Both the position numbers and the translations under genes were made by a program. A stretch of 64,000 nucleotides of DNA from Suillus spraguei (Eukaryota > Basidiomycota > Agaricomycetes > Boletales > Suillaceae), in contig JABCPU010000079.1 of NCBI GenBank assembly GCA_016800925.1, forward strand, positions 150,835 through 214,834. Reading direction: 5' to 3'. Below are positions 42,401 through 52,714 of this stretch, piece after piece. Below the pieces are notes generated by a model. It saw nothing but the letters and a program-made list of their open reading frames with translations, ran no database searches and was not told the origin of the DNA. How positions within the stretch are numbered: position 1 is the first letter of the stretch; each line of letters opens with the position of its first letter.

Positions 42401-42685
42401 ATCCGTGGCAAATTCCTGAGCCTTATTACTGTACTTTGGAGGAGGGAGGGGAATTGCGGAATAGTTGGAGAGCTGTTCAAGTCGAGAAGTTCCATCATGT
42501 GTAAGAGGTGTATCCATGGATACTTCTTTGATGATTCTCATGCTGACTCCATCAGTGTCATATTCCACTAGAAATTCTCCATCACCTAGTTCGTAAGAGG
42601 AGATTTCTCGTACTTCTGGTGCGTGCCAGACATCTTGCATAGTGTTGAATTGGTCATCATCCTCTGTTGGGATCAACGAGGGCAC
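39467..42685 (-). CDS. pol: Pol polyprotein of young chromovirus: RT, RNase H, integrase, chromodomain
   Basis: 1072 codons open; the start used here is not a real start but the first codon after the upstream stop. Reverse transcriptase comes first with YMDDILIF at about residue 300, then RNase H (IATDASLIATGG, FTDHKNLLYF). The integrase has an H-H-C-C zinc region ending CALCQQ and a core with SVDLITD and ISDRGPQF. Last is a chromodomain at about residues 1010-1065 (YEVEAILSHKGT, YLVSWKGYSSGDNEWLPERN). It copies element RNA and inserts the DNA; the chromodomain is known to steer chromoviruses to marked chromatin. All catalytic motifs I can see are intact. It lies in the nucleus/particle. Confidence 0.95.
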   Translation of the reverse strand: MPSLIPTEDDDQFNTMQDVWHAPEVREISSYELGDGEFLVEYDTDGVSMRIIKEVSMDTPLTHDGTSRLEQLSNYSAIPLPPPKYSNKAQEFATDEKEKKKKSFEELVLDYLHDFADVFAKDGLNKLPPERPGIDHRIDTKPGFIPRTSKVYPLSEKERAAVKTFINENVAKGFISESKSPQASGFFFVRKKSGELRPCQDYRYINDWTVKNAYPLPLPISLVARLHGAQFFTKLDIQSGYNNIHIHPDDRWKAAFTTEFGLFEPNVMFFGLCNSPATFQAYMNRTFQQEINEGWMVIYMDDILIFSTTMEEHREWTRRVLMKIRKEHLFLKPEKCTFDAEEVEYLGMIIHPGQVAMDTAKTKGISEWPVPKSVKDVRSFLGFCNFYRTFISHYSDIARPLIDLTKKDKAFDWSTECMDTFEELKRRFTSQLVLRNPDPARQFAIATDASLIATGGVLLQTDENGVYHPCAYLSQSLNPAERNYQIFDRELLAVIWALNEWHHYLEGNSHPVLVFTDHKNLLYFRSAQKLTRRQARWQLILSIYDIELHHVAGTKLAVPDALSRRPDYNSGKDDNEDQTLLPDALFVRLIDTDLKDVLSSSDPLDDPVFKTASDALDGVCLPPMKSALSDWKIEENVLYFKNRAYIPPAHRSDILKRYHDHPTAGHPGRFKTEELVKREAWWPAMGSYIRKYVEGCALCQQMKADTHPVRPPLTPIPSSATRPFSQVSVDLITDLPVSGGFDSIMVVVDHGLTKGVITIPCLKTITSEGVAKLFLKHVYRRFGLHDKVISDRGPQFLSRFSKELARLLDYIIAPSTAYHLQTDGQTERLNQELETYLCIYCRNNPEDWVEHLPIAEFVHNHRKHDARNASPFYLIMGYEPRAIPHLIPDSSVPAAEDRVRSLQKIREEAIACHNIAMQTMAERSRGDKYTPWKIGDKVWLSAANLRLKLPSRKLAPKRYGPFPIIDVLSPITFTLELPPQWKIHPTFHTSVLSSYSKTDVHGPNFPEAPPDIIEEEEEYEVEAILSHKGTGTRRCYLVSWKGYSSGDNEWLPERNLKNSARILNAYKKQHAL

Positions 42686-43567
42686 GGGTTCTTCATTATA
42701 GGGGATTTCCTCGATTGAAGCTGACAGAGTTTTCGGGGGAACATAGAACTTGGATAATTTCGGTATGTTGGTATCTCATCCGGGGATCTCTTCTTCGGCT
42801 TTTCTTTTTCCATGTTTCTGTTCTTCTATTGGCCGTTGCTCAATAGGTTCTTGTCCAACCCGATGCTCGGGTTCGGATTCATTCTTGCGCTTCTCAGCGC
42901 GAGGAATCGGTGATACTGCTCGTGGCAGTTGTACACGAGGAGTGAGGTCTGTAGTACTTGGCATTTGTATTTCAGGTTTCGGATCTTCGGGAATGAAAGG
43001 GGTTACGAGCGATTTCGGAAGTCTGGAATGTTGCCATTTGGAATGATGATTGAAGAGTTGAGGCAACCCGTTCTTTTTTCGATCCGCATCTAAGTCAATT
43101 TCAATTTCATCCGATTTTGCCGTTCGAGGAAGGACAAGTGTTTCAGCAGCCCAATCGATACTTGGGTTCATTGCTCGTAACCAGGGGATTCCCAAAAGGA
43201 TTTGATCTCTTCGTCCTAGTTTGGTGATATTGAATTTTCCATACATGGTTCGTTCATCAATTTTGACCACTAGGAGACAGTAGTGTGTGATCGGTCCTCC
43301 TTTGATAAGAGTTCCATCCGCTGTAGTAACTCAAAATGGTGTTTTGAGTTTTCGTCGTGTGATTTGATGGAGTTTCACAAACTCTTCAGAAATGAATGTT
43401 CCCGCTGCTCCTGAATCAATGACGGCGGTGGTGTCGACGGATTTCAAGCGAGTATGCGAGTGAAGGGTGATAGGGACGCGAAGTTCTTTTCTTTCACCTA
43501 CAGCACGTACAAGTCTTAGTAATACATTAGGAGAAACATACATCGAATCTTTGTTTCTCCAAGTCAA
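42686..43567 (-). pseudogene. Protease and linker of young chromovirus, two stops
   Basis: The frame continues from gag in the -1 register (GFLTWRNKD) and contains the retropepsin motif VIDSGAAGTF with its catalytic Asp intact. Stops near 43333 (after KTPF) and near 42775 (after EEEIPG) split it into 43567-43331, 43270-42776 and pol. The EEEIPG stop fits CGA to TGA. Upstream of pol the same frame continues, so protease and pol were one polyprotein. Confidence 0.82.
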
Positions 43568-44347
43568 AAATCCTCGACAATCCGCCTCACAGTTTCTTCG
43601 TCTTCATCTTCTTTGACTTCGGTTTGTCAGAGCGGGGTCTTCTTCTTTCTATCAGGACAGTTATGAATGTGATGTCCTGTCTTCTTGCATCCAAAGCATT
43701 GTCCCTTCTTCATGCATTTGGATCTCTCCGTATCGGAGATTCCCATAGTTCTTCTTCTTCTGTTGTGGAGCATGACGTGTCCTCATGGCTTGAAGGCGAT
43801 GATAGGAGTTGTCAATGGAAACGCATTGCAGCATAACGTCTCGAAATACTTCGGAAACATCTCCTAGTGTGAAAAGCTTTGTGAGGATACCCCAACTCAG
43901 GCCATCTTGGAAGAATTGGATCTTTGTTGCATTATCAGTGATGTGAGCCTTGGCTGCAAGTGCCTCGAAATCAGCGATGTAGGTGTGAAGATCTCCAGTT
44001 CCTTGTTTAAGGTCTCTGAGTTTTGTGAGTGCGGTTCCTTTGGTATCCACTGGTTCGAAGGCTTCTTTGAAACTTTTCATAAAGTCCACCATGGTTCCAT
44101 AACCAACTTTTTGTCCAGAGGTGTCGGTTGATTGGGCATGGTCAAGGAACTGTTCCTTCCAAGATTTGGCATTTTTCTCGGTCATAAAGGATGTTATGAA
44201 AATGATCTTCTGTTTGTCAGTGGTGTAGAGCTTTTCATTGATGTCAAAGTGCAAGTTGCACGACTGGATAAACTCGCAAGAGTTATCACGATCTCCATCA
44301 AAACCTTTTGGTTGACCGATCTTGTATTCAAATTCTTTGGTCGCCAT
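43564..44347 (-). pseudogene. gag: Gag of young chromovirus, deletion before the zinc knuckle
   Basis: Open from ATG at 44347 to about residue 210. It then loses roughly 56 bp relative to the old element, with short homology (GAATCTC) at the junction near 43740; this shifts the frame ahead of the CCHC knuckle, which is still readable in another frame (CFGCKKTGHHIHNC). A CGA-to-TGA type stop follows near 43627. The gag end (TGA 43564-43566) sits on a T-run, as in the old element. The product would lack the nucleocapsid knuckle. Confidence 0.85.
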
Positions 44348-44518
44348 GTTTGATGATTCTTCTGATGAGTTATACTTTCTCGGTGCCTACACGCGCTGTC
44401 TTGCTGTCCGTTAGGGCTTGTTTTCTGTCAGAGGGCTTCTTCTTGACAATCTGCTCAGCGTACGCGTACGCTAGTTCAGGGTTCAGGGTCGAAGACTGGA
44501 TAGTCGACGATCAGGTAG

Positions 44519-44530
44519 ACTTTAATCTTT
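44519..44530 (-). other. Self-complementary primer-binding site of young element
   Basis: AAAGATTAAAGT on the minus strand, adjacent to the 5' LTR. Eleven bases pair with the inferred RNA 5' end (44793-44803). This is conserved with the old element and its duplicate even though neighbouring leader sequence differs. Confidence 0.78.
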
Positions 44531-45006
44531 TGTTACGAACTGGGGTGGCGTCACCAGCGACAGTGAAAAGACACAGACGGTCTGCTGGGAAGTTCCTACA
44601 ATGCCCAAAAGAGGACAAGGTGAAAGTACAAGGAATGCGTTCCAAGTACGATCAAGGGTTCAGCCTCAAAGACAAGTCTAAGAGGTAACCGTGAGAATAG
44701 AGACTAAGGCTAAGGAGTGCTTAGACTTAGAGACGATTCAAGACGACTTAGGTTGGAGACCTAAGCAAAGGATGTTCCAGGTAAAACCCAGTAAGATTAA
44801 AGTAAGGAATTTACTACAAGTACACTGTGCTTAAATAGGCCAATATGTGTGCACAGACCAAGTAACCGTGAGAATGTAACTGCGTATCCTAATAAGGAAG
44901 GCATGTGTTGTACAGATGCATTGAGCATATAAGGCAAAGTCATGTGACACGTTATACAAGTAAAGAAACAAAGGGAAAATGAATAGGGGCACGTACAACT
45001 GTAACA
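44531..45006 (-). repeat. LTR-A, 5' LTR of young element
   Basis: 476 bp. On the minus strand the CCTATTTAAG box (about 44830-44838) stands about 34 bp ahead of ACTTTAATCTT (44803-44793), the inferred RNA 5' end. The inner flank is the self-primer site. Confidence 0.94.
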
Positions 45007-45990
45007 CAGGGGGCTTTGATAGTATCATGGTCATGGTGGACCATGGCCTTACGAAGGGGGTAATTATTATCCCTTCCCTTAAAACCATCATGTCCGAAGG
45101 CATTGCCAAGTTATTTTTGAAGCACATCTATCACCAATTTGGACTCCATGACACAGTCATCTCCGATCGTGGCCCGCAGTTCCTATCTCGTTTCTCAAAG
45201 GAACTTGCCCGACTTCTTGACTATGCCATCGCCCCATCAACGGCTTACCACCCCCAAACCAATGGTCAGACTGAGCGGCTCAATCAAGAGTTAGAAACAT
45301 ATTTGCGTATCTACTGCTGCAACAACCCTGGAGATTGGATAGAACATCTCCCTATCGCTGAATTCATTCACAATCATCGAAAACATGATGCCCGAAACGC
45401 CTCACCATTCTTTCTCATAATGGGATATGAACCCTGTGCCATTCCCCATTTAATCCCTGATTCTACCATACCAGCAGCAGAAGATCGAGTTCGATCTCTG
45501 CAGAAGATCTGAGAAGAAGCCATCGCATGCCACAATATTGCTATGCAAACAATGGCAGAACGATCCCGAGGAGATAAGTACCAACCATGGAAGATCGGAG
45601 ATAAGGTTTGGCTATCTGCTGCTAATCTTAGACTCAAACTCCCATCATGAAAACTTGCACCAAAGCGATACGGACCTTTCCCGATCACTAATGTCTTATT
45701 GCCTATCACATTCACGCTCAAACTCCCTCTGCAATGGAAAATTCACCCCACTTTCCACACTTCTGTGTTATCGTCCTATAGCAAAACCGACGTACACAGC
45801 CCAAACTTCCTCAAACCACTGCCTGATATCATTGAAGAAGAAGAAGAATACGAAGTAGAAGCAATTCTTTCCCATAAAGGAACCAGCAATCACCGACACT
45901 ATCTTGTCTCCTGGAAAGGATATTCATCGGGAGATAATGAATGGATCCCCGAAAAAAACTTAGCAAACTCCACATGAATCCTAACTGCTT
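45007..45990 (+). pseudogene. Integrase core and chromodomain relic of old element
   Basis: It resumes directly after the young element with GGFDSIMVMVDHG and continues through ISDRGPQF, QTNGQTERLNQ and the MGYEP segment to a stop near 45510. A second piece holds the chromodomain (YEVEAILSHKGTS, YLVSWKGYSSGDNEWIP) to about 45977. Stops and small shifts break the frame. Confidence 0.88.
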
Positions 45991-46042
45991 ATAAGAAATG
46001 ACATGCCATTTGAATTCAAACTAGACCCATAAAACATTTGAT

Positions 46043-47545
46043 ATGACATCCTCCGCAAATGCCTCTTTCCCTACCACTTACATTCATCCCATCACTGAAG
46101 AAACTTATACCACCACCGACCACTATGCCAACCTCATCAGAAACATCGACGGGAAATCCTTCGTCGAAGCCACCCTCCTCTGTCCTGGACACGCAACCGA
46201 GATTGAAAAGATCCTTACCGGCAAAGATGCGTTCGTCACCATCCTCCTCACCAACATCATCCGCACAGCCACCCTCATCGAAACTCTATGCCATAACATT
46301 CAAGATGATGCTATCCATCAGCGAATCCTACACTGCCAGAAACATATTCGCTCTTACGGGCTGCTTCTCCTTCCCAATTCTTTTAAGGCTGATGTTGAGA
46401 CGGCTATTCACATCATGGCCGAGCGTCAAGCAGGCGTGGCTAGACCTCCCTCTCCGCAAAGAGATCCACTCCAAATTCCTGCTCCTCCCACCCATGATTC
46501 GGGCACTTGCTCTAATATCGCTGCCCTTACTGGCTTACTCGCTGCTGTTCAGGAAGCCAATAACACAGCTGACGCCATTATCGGAGAACTTGAAGGGCAA
46601 CAGTCGATTCCAGAGAAGCGAGAGGATTGGTAGCTCGCTTAATTGACGCCATCCACCATTATGAAACGCAACCCACACCATCCCCAATCAATACTACCAC
46701 CATGCTTGATGAGGACACAGAACCTCCTCATCTGTTCACTGAATGCCGTACCACACACGAAAAAGCGGTCGTAACTAAAGCACTACATAACGAGCTTGCT
46801 GAGACCATTGTGCTCGAGAATTGTGTGACAAAAGAACTAGATAGCAAGTCCGTCGAAGTTACTGTGCTCGGCCAACAGCTAAAAGAACTTCACATCCGTC
46901 CCCCATGGTCGTTCCTCATACCTTCGACTCTACCATTCCCATCCTCATAGAAGCTTTATGGCCTACAACTTCCTCAGACCCAGACGAATTGCTAGCTGCA
47001 GCCATCATGACACCAGCGCCCTCTATTTACACTATCGATGACAATCAAATCAACGACATTCGCTCCAGCAACAAACGAGCCCTTAGACGCATTACATTAC
47101 TCGCAAATGAGGAAAGAAATGCACACATTCTACGAGTCCCCATCGTCGCATCACCGCCCCAACTCCACTGCGGAAGGCGAACTCCAACCCTGATGAAAAC
47201 ATGAAATGCCGCATCTGCAGACTACTTGGGCATCATCAGAAGAATTGTGCGGAGTACCAATGCAGTGTTTGTTGATATTGGTCGCCAACCCACTTATCCA
47301 TCTATTGTCCTCAATGAGTCAGAACTCCCCCCTTCACCTTAACCTGGAAGGATAATGGATTCTATGATGCGCTTCGTTCTTGGGAATGACAGCTTGATGA
47401 TGAACGTACTTGGGGAGTAGCTAGAAGGGACTCTAAACGATGTGCTGGCGCCGAAGAAGCGGTGTATATGATGAGTGGTTCAGTTCTTGACAAAGATTAC
47501 GAGTTCAGTGATGATCCTATCTATTATGCAAATACTGATGAGTAA
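46043..47545 (+). pseudogene. ORF3a/ORF3b relic of old element
   Basis: Open at 46043-46633 with HITEETYTT-like start, LCPGHATEIEKIL, LLTNIIRTATLIE and AIHIMAERQAGVARPPSP, matching ORF3a of the young element; further pieces are at 46627-46950 and 46905-47204. The zinc-knuckle part follows (CRICRLLGHHQKNC; FTLTWKDNGFYDALRSWE) with stops, ending at TAA inside the hairpin at 47542. Conservation across two diverged elements indicates ORF3 was once under selection. Confidence 0.8.
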
Positions 47546-47560
47546 AGTCGGTGACTTTAC
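47542..47560 (+). other. Hairpin at ORF3b stop, old element
   Basis: GTAAAGTC, loop GGT, GACTTTAC, overlapping the TAA stop. The two outer base pairs differ from the young element but pairing is kept on both sides. Confidence 0.6.
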
Positions 47561-47577
47561 ATGTAAAATGGGGGTAA

Positions 47578-48050
47578 TGTTACAATCATACGTGCCCCTA
47601 TTCATTTTTCCTCTCGTTCATATGTTGTATATTATGTAACATGATTCCAACTCATATGCTCAACGCATCTGTACTATAGTTGCCTTCCTTCTTTGGATAC
47701 GCACTTACATTCTCACGTCTCTCTTGGTCCATGCGCACATATTGGCTTATTTAAGCACGTTGTATTATGCTTGTATACTTCACTTTAATCTTACTGGGTT
47801 TTACCTGGAATATCCTTCGCTTAGGTCTCCAACCTCAGTCGTCTGAATCATCTCTAAGTCTAAGCACTCCTTAGCCTTAGTCTCTATTCTACTGATCATC
47901 TTAGAGTTGCAATTCTTCGATCGAACCTTCAATCTTATGCAGAACACTTCCTAGTGGTAGTCCTCGTTCTCCTTTAAACATAGTCAAACCTCCCAGCAGA
48001 CCGGCTGTGTCTTATCACTGTCGCTGGTGATGCCACCCCAGTTCGTAACA
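47578..48050 (+). repeat. LTR-A, 3' LTR of old element
   Basis: 473 bp with TGTTAC/GTAACA ends, preceded by a purine-rich ATGGGGGTAA tract and followed by the CCTTC target copy. Confidence 0.92.
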
Positions 48051-48235
48051 CCTTCCCCTTGTCAGCTACCACAGGCTCAACTGGAGCTGCGGCAGCCTTC
48101 TTCCTCTCCTCAGCTGCTTTCTCAGCGGCAGCGAGTTCTAGATGATAGGCGTTGATGGTCGGCATTACCATGTTAGCCTCCAAGACCTCCTCAGGCGTCA
48201 AGCCCAAGCTAAGGCGAAGTGCCGCGCCTTTGCAG
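48051..48235 (-). pseudogene. Zn2Cys6 gene, N-terminal part
   Basis: A minus-strand frame with LTPEEVLEANMVMP and an Ala/Glu/Lys-rich helix (AEKAAEERKKAAA), running into VADKGKG at the chromovirus junction. The codon phase fits exon 1 at 32122. Its own upstream part is lost at the LTR-B copy beginning at 48236, so the true start is not visible. Confidence 0.65.
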
Positions 48236-49151
48236 TGTAAAGATACAACCTAGCCTGGGCTATAGATAAACCATGGCCTCAACTTGTATGTGAGTCTTGC
48301 GCTCTGTCTAGTCTGCTTCACTTGTGAGAACAAGAGCATTCGACCCTAAAGGGGGATGCCTATTAGTATGGTCAAGTTCAAGTCAAACTTATGTGCGAAA
48401 GAAGTGTCAAGGTCAGCAGTAAATTGCCGCAGTCAGCAATGATACCACCGGAACTAGTGTCATGTGTAGCGGTGCTACCGTGGTCGAGATATGGTCAGTA
48501 ACAGTTGCGTCGAGCGAGCGATGTCGAGCGATGGTATCAGCGGTAGCAGTAAGGTTGCGAGCGGTGCAAAGAAACAGTAAGGAAGTCCGCGGTACTTTCA
48601 GTGGTAAAGTAGCGGTGCATGAGAAGTTCAGTCAAAGTAACAGTCAAAGTCCAGCGGTATGCCAGCAGTAACAGAGAATGGGCGTGATAGATTAACGAGC
48701 GATAAGGAAACTTTAAAGACTACTGGGTAGATCCAGAGCTAGACAATAATCCTGACCTATAGTACATGCAATGGTGTAAAATCAGGTACTGTATCGTGCG
48801 GGGTATGTGGTGCTTATATCCTAAATTGTATGTACTCAGAATACTCTAGGCGAGATCAGTAGCGCTGAAGTGTAGTAACCGCCGTAAGTAAACATAGCAC
48901 AAGGCGCTGCAGCACGAGGCAACATGTAAGAAGGCTTGCTGTGGAATCAGTGATAACAAACATAAAACAAATGATGCACCAAATGGAGCTATGTGGACAC
49001 GGCAAGGATATGGGAGGACATTGGTACGCGGAACATGGTGCGGTAGTCAGTACGGTGTGTAGTAAACATGGGATGCTGCCAGTAATGCTAAAGGAGTAAG
49101 ACGGCCATGGACAAGTAGTAACTCCTATAGACATGAGACGAGTGTCAAAAG
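48236..49151 (-). mobile_element. LTR-B copy, truncated
   Basis: It begins TGTAAAGATACAACC on the plus strand (the LTR end) and breaks after GTGTCAAAAGA at about 49151, short of the usual terminus. It cuts the N-terminal part of the Zn2Cys6 gene. Confidence 0.8.
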
Positions 49152-49442
49152 AGAAAAAGCAAAGGTCGACAAAGACATGGTAGTATGAAGTAAAGATGGG
49201 AGAAAGTGGAGAAGTCCAACAATGGCCCTTTTGTAGGGAACAGTAATTTCGTGACCACACCACATCACACTCCGCTGCATTGTCCACAGTCACAGCATGG
49301 CGCATCCACAATTCCATGTTCACACGGCAAATTCCGCTTACACATCTCATCACGTGATCTTGATATCGCTCGAATTCTTGCTAAGTCCCTTACCGGTGGT
49401 ATAGTTGACCGGGGATGGTCAGTTTCTAAAGTTCCTAGGGGA
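49152..49442 (+). other. Unique spacer between two inverted LTR-B copies
   Basis: A plus-strand open stretch (RLHISSRDLDIARILAKSL) runs through it into the next LTR. It resembles a fragment of a host gene. No domain is recognised. Confidence 0.3.
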
Positions 49443-50354
49443 TGTAATGAACATATTGGCGCTGGGCTTAAAACCCTATCCTTTGACACTCGTCTCACGT
49501 CTGTAGGAGTTACCACTTGTCCATGGCTGTCTTACCCCTTTAGCATTACTGGCAGCATCCCATGCTTACTGCACACCATACCAACTGCTGCACCATGTTC
49601 CACGTACCAATGTCCTCCCATGTCCTTGCCGTGTCTGCATAGCTCCATTTGGTGCGTCATTTGTTTTATGTTCATTATCACTGATTCCACGGCAAGTCTT
49701 ATTACATGTTGCCTCATGCCGCAGCGCCTCGCGCTATGTTTACATATGGCGGTTACTACACTCAAGCGCTACTGATCTTGCCTAGAGTATTCTGGATACA
49801 TACGATTTAGGATATAAGCACCGCATACCCCGCATGATACAGTACCTGATTTTACACCATTGCACATACTATAGGTCAGGATTATTGTCTAGCTCTGGAT
49901 CCACCCAGTAGTAGACGTAGTCTTTAAAGTTCCTTATTGCTCGTTCTCCATTACCACTGGCATACCGCTGGACTTTTGATTGTTACTTTGACTGAACTTC
50001 TCATGCGCCACTACTTTACTGCTGACAGTACCGCAGCCTTTCTTTACTGTTTCTTTGCACTGCTCGCAACCTTACCGCTACTGCAGATATCATCGCTCGA
50101 TGCAACTGTTTCTGACTATATCTCGACCACGGTAGTACCGCTACTTACGATGCTAGTTCCAGTGGCATCACTGCTGACCACAATGCTTCATTCGCACATA
50201 AGTTTGACTTGAACTTGACCATACTAATAGGCATCCCCCTTTAGGGTCAAACACTCTTGTTTTCACAAGTGAAGCAGACTAGATGGAGCGCAAGACTCAC
50301 ATACTAACTTAGGAGGTAGTTTATCTACAGCCCAGGTTAGGTTGTATCTTTACA
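49443..50354 (+). mobile_element. LTR-B, full-length copy
   Basis: 912 bp from TGTAATGAACATATTGGCGC to GGTTGTATCTTTACA in plus orientation. It is inverted relative to 48236-49151. Flanks do not match as a target duplication. GCGGTA complements (TACCGC) occur throughout. Confidence 0.82.
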
Positions 50355-50779
50355 CTGTGCTGCTTATTACAAGGAAGCAGAACTTGAACACCACCGGCAT
50401 CTCTCAATGGCACTTGCTTGGGAGGCAGAGAAGCTCTCACAGCTCAAATATTTCCTTGAGGAACAACAGCAGCTACATACAAGAGGATAAAACCACTCGA
50501 GCATTCGAGGAAGCAGCGCTCTTTACATGCATGGTGGTTGATCGTGACTCAGAGTGTGCTTCTGAGGACTTGAACTTTGTTACTGCAGTTCAGAACAATG
50601 AGGTGGAAAGGGTCAACCAGTTAAATGCTGAGCTCAATGAGCTCAATCTCTTTCTTCCCTTGAGCTCACCAGCTCCAGACTTCAACAATACTGAAATGCA
50701 CGCTATTGGAGATCACCATAACTTTGATCATTCGTTCATTGGAGACACTGACGATGAGCTGGCACCAATGCTGGAGTGA
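50355..50779 (+). pseudogene. Hypothetical gene relic
   Basis: One frame begins with YYKEAELEHHRHLSMALAWE and a Gln/Glu-rich helix, then stops. Another frame continues with EEAALFTCMVVDRDSE and ends in a DDELAPMLE segment at a TGA. It appears to be the 3' end of a fungal hypothetical gene cut by the LTR at 50354. Function unknown. Confidence 0.4.
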
Positions 50780-51085
50780 ATCAGAGTCCAAATCTATTTT
50801 TATCAACCAATACCCAAGTAAGCTTCATTGCTTCATCTGGCAGCATGCACTGATTTATTTGTAGTAGGATGTAGCTTGAAGATAAGTGTAGGTCCAGGGG
50901 CAGTACATATGCAAAAATGAATATGATATGTTTTTCATTTTTCGATTGGTATGTCTTATTTGTAGTTTGTACATATACTACGAATGTAGCGTTTCGTGAA
51001 CTTTTTGCCTTATGAAGACTACTATTGCCGACACTGAGTAACACTACTGATCATCGATTGATTATCATTTCTCCACTTGACCACG

Positions 51086-52714
51086 ATGCCCTCGAACCAG
51101 AAGGTACCATCTAGACGAAGACTTATCCATGTGAGTACCTTGCTTTGACCTCTGTTTACATTGGCTCACAGCAACATGACAGGATGTGCCTATTGTTCAA
51201 CAAGCAGGGCTGAATATAGCAGGTCACTCATCAGCAGACCAACTTGGTTGCGCATTGGAGACACCAAACTTGATGGAGACACTTGAATTACCCCCTTGTA
51301 TCTGTCCTCCTCCTATTTTCTCACACGATGGCTACAGTTCAGTGCCGCCTAATTCTCAGGGTGTCCCTTTACCAAGGGCACCATGTTTCACTGGGGGGCC
51401 CCTCACACTACAGGACCTGATTGAGTCCATCAATTGTTTGCACCTTCTGGTGACATGGCTTCTCAGTACCGTATGGTGTATACATATGCACCTCTTCGTG
51501 GTGCAAAACAATCCCGTCAAGAGTACACCGACGGTGTAGTTTATGTGAGTCTTCTGTTTATGTAATCTGAGTTGTGCTTAATCACATTCAGAGGGACCAA
51601 ACAACAGGTATACAAAAATCGGCGACATGATGGTATCAACTCCCTCCCATTAGACCCCGAGAGAATCATCCCAAGTAGATTCAGGGACCACATCAAGTGC
51701 TACCAGCAGTACCCCCTGATCTACTATGTCGCTTGCGACAGATTCAGGGACCACATCCATTACTACCACCCCCCAACCCAGTACCAGTACCCTTCACTCA
51801 TCTGCATCGACTGTTATTGCGACTTGCAGAGGTTGCCGGAAAGACCAGGGGAGTTCAGGTGTCACTGCAACACCAGTGATCAGCGCAACGCACAAGGAAA
51901 CTGTTGTGAAGGGTGCAAGGGACCATGTGATCGCTGAAACACTGAGTACATGTGGATTCCATGATTCTTCTAGTCGCTTGAAGTTGGCAGAGGACGCACT
52001 CACTAACACATGTTCATTCATCTTTAATGATGGTGAGTTGCTCATTAATGAGCTCGATTGCAAACACTAACACAATAACGAATAGAACACTCAATTAAAC
52101 TTTGGGTCAATGCGAACATATCCGCGTTATACAGAAGTATCATCACACCAATGTCAACAATTCTAAATTGCTTCAAGAAGTGCACGCAGGACGTCGTCGA
52201 GAATCTTTACGATCTTGAAATGTCAATCTGGACTGACACAGCGGTCCAGGCCAAGCACAACAAGACGACCGTCGAATTCCTCATCGGACAAAGTAGCCTT
52301 AACTTCATCTTTGGGGATACAGTACTAAGAGTAAATATGTTTTTATGAGGCCTACTGCTCGGAATATAATGAAACAACTAACAGCTTGAAAATGGCCGAG
52401 AGATCCGCTACCCGTTCGAGCACAGAGCGCCTTTTCAGATCGCAAGTCGTGCTGCCTTTTGTGATGGTTACGACAAGTTTATCTACTTGGATGATAGCCT
52501 TGACAACATCATGGCAATGTCTGGAACGGCTGCTTTTTGCAGCTTGCAGGAGTTTGCAACCGGCGTTTTCACGCAAATAGATTTCACTTACACTGATTTT
52601 CATGCCATGTATACGAGACTGATCAATTTCATTCGCAATGATATTAGGAAAAATCCAACATTGTTAGCTAGGTGGAAGTCATTGTTCCAACTTCTTCGCA
52701 GGGGAGCTCGTTGA
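51086..52714 (+). pseudogene. DUF6532-like hypothetical protein, probably damaged
   Basis: Start ATG 51086; exons 51086-51130, 51183 on, a third exon ending 52032, 52086-52330 and 52385-52714, with introns of about 50-54 bp. A one-base shift near 51440 breaks exon 2, and a low-complexity Pro/Leu stretch at 51690-51880 is also frame-shifted. The last exons are clean: LYDLEMSIWTDTAVQAKH, FEHRAPFQIASRAAFCDGY, and a tail with FTYTDFHAMYTRLINFIRN. The order of N-terminal linker and C-terminal helical segments resembles Agaricomycete DUF6532 proteins, which have no known activity. Assignment is tentative. Confidence 0.5.

Larger units (their letters stand above)
37433..45006 (-). mobile_element. 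Young chromovirus (Ty3/gypsy), near-complete
   Basis: 7574 bp, CAGGG target duplication (37428-37432 and 45007-45011). The 476-bp LTRs (5' LTR 44531-45006, 3' LTR 37433-37908) differ at three positions, all CpG transitions. Minus-strand order: LTR, self-primer site, gag, protease, pol with reverse transcriptase, RNase H, integrase and chromodomain, ORF3a, ORF3b, LTR. Pol is open for 1072 codons. Gag has a deletion and three CGA-to-TGA type stops are seen upstream of pol, so this copy itself is probably not autonomous. Confidence 0.95.
32123..48050 (+). mobile_element. Old chromovirus (Ty3/gypsy) with two nested insertions
   Basis: Flanked by CCTTC on both sides (32118-32122 and 48051-48055) and by 473-bp LTRs (32123-32595 and 47578-48050) that differ at a few per cent of positions. 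Order: LTR, self-primer site, gag, protease, reverse transcriptase, RNase H, integrase, chromodomain, ORF3, LTR. It is interrupted by a solo LTR-D (36489-37257) and the young element (37433-45006). Removing both restores collinearity with the pol of the young element. Protease and RT active sites are mutated. Confidence 0.95.

Noticed and set aside
48236..50354. A retrotransposon with its two LTRs
   Set aside because: The two LTR-B copies are inverted, not direct, and the spacer of 291 bp has no element genes; flanks are not duplicated.
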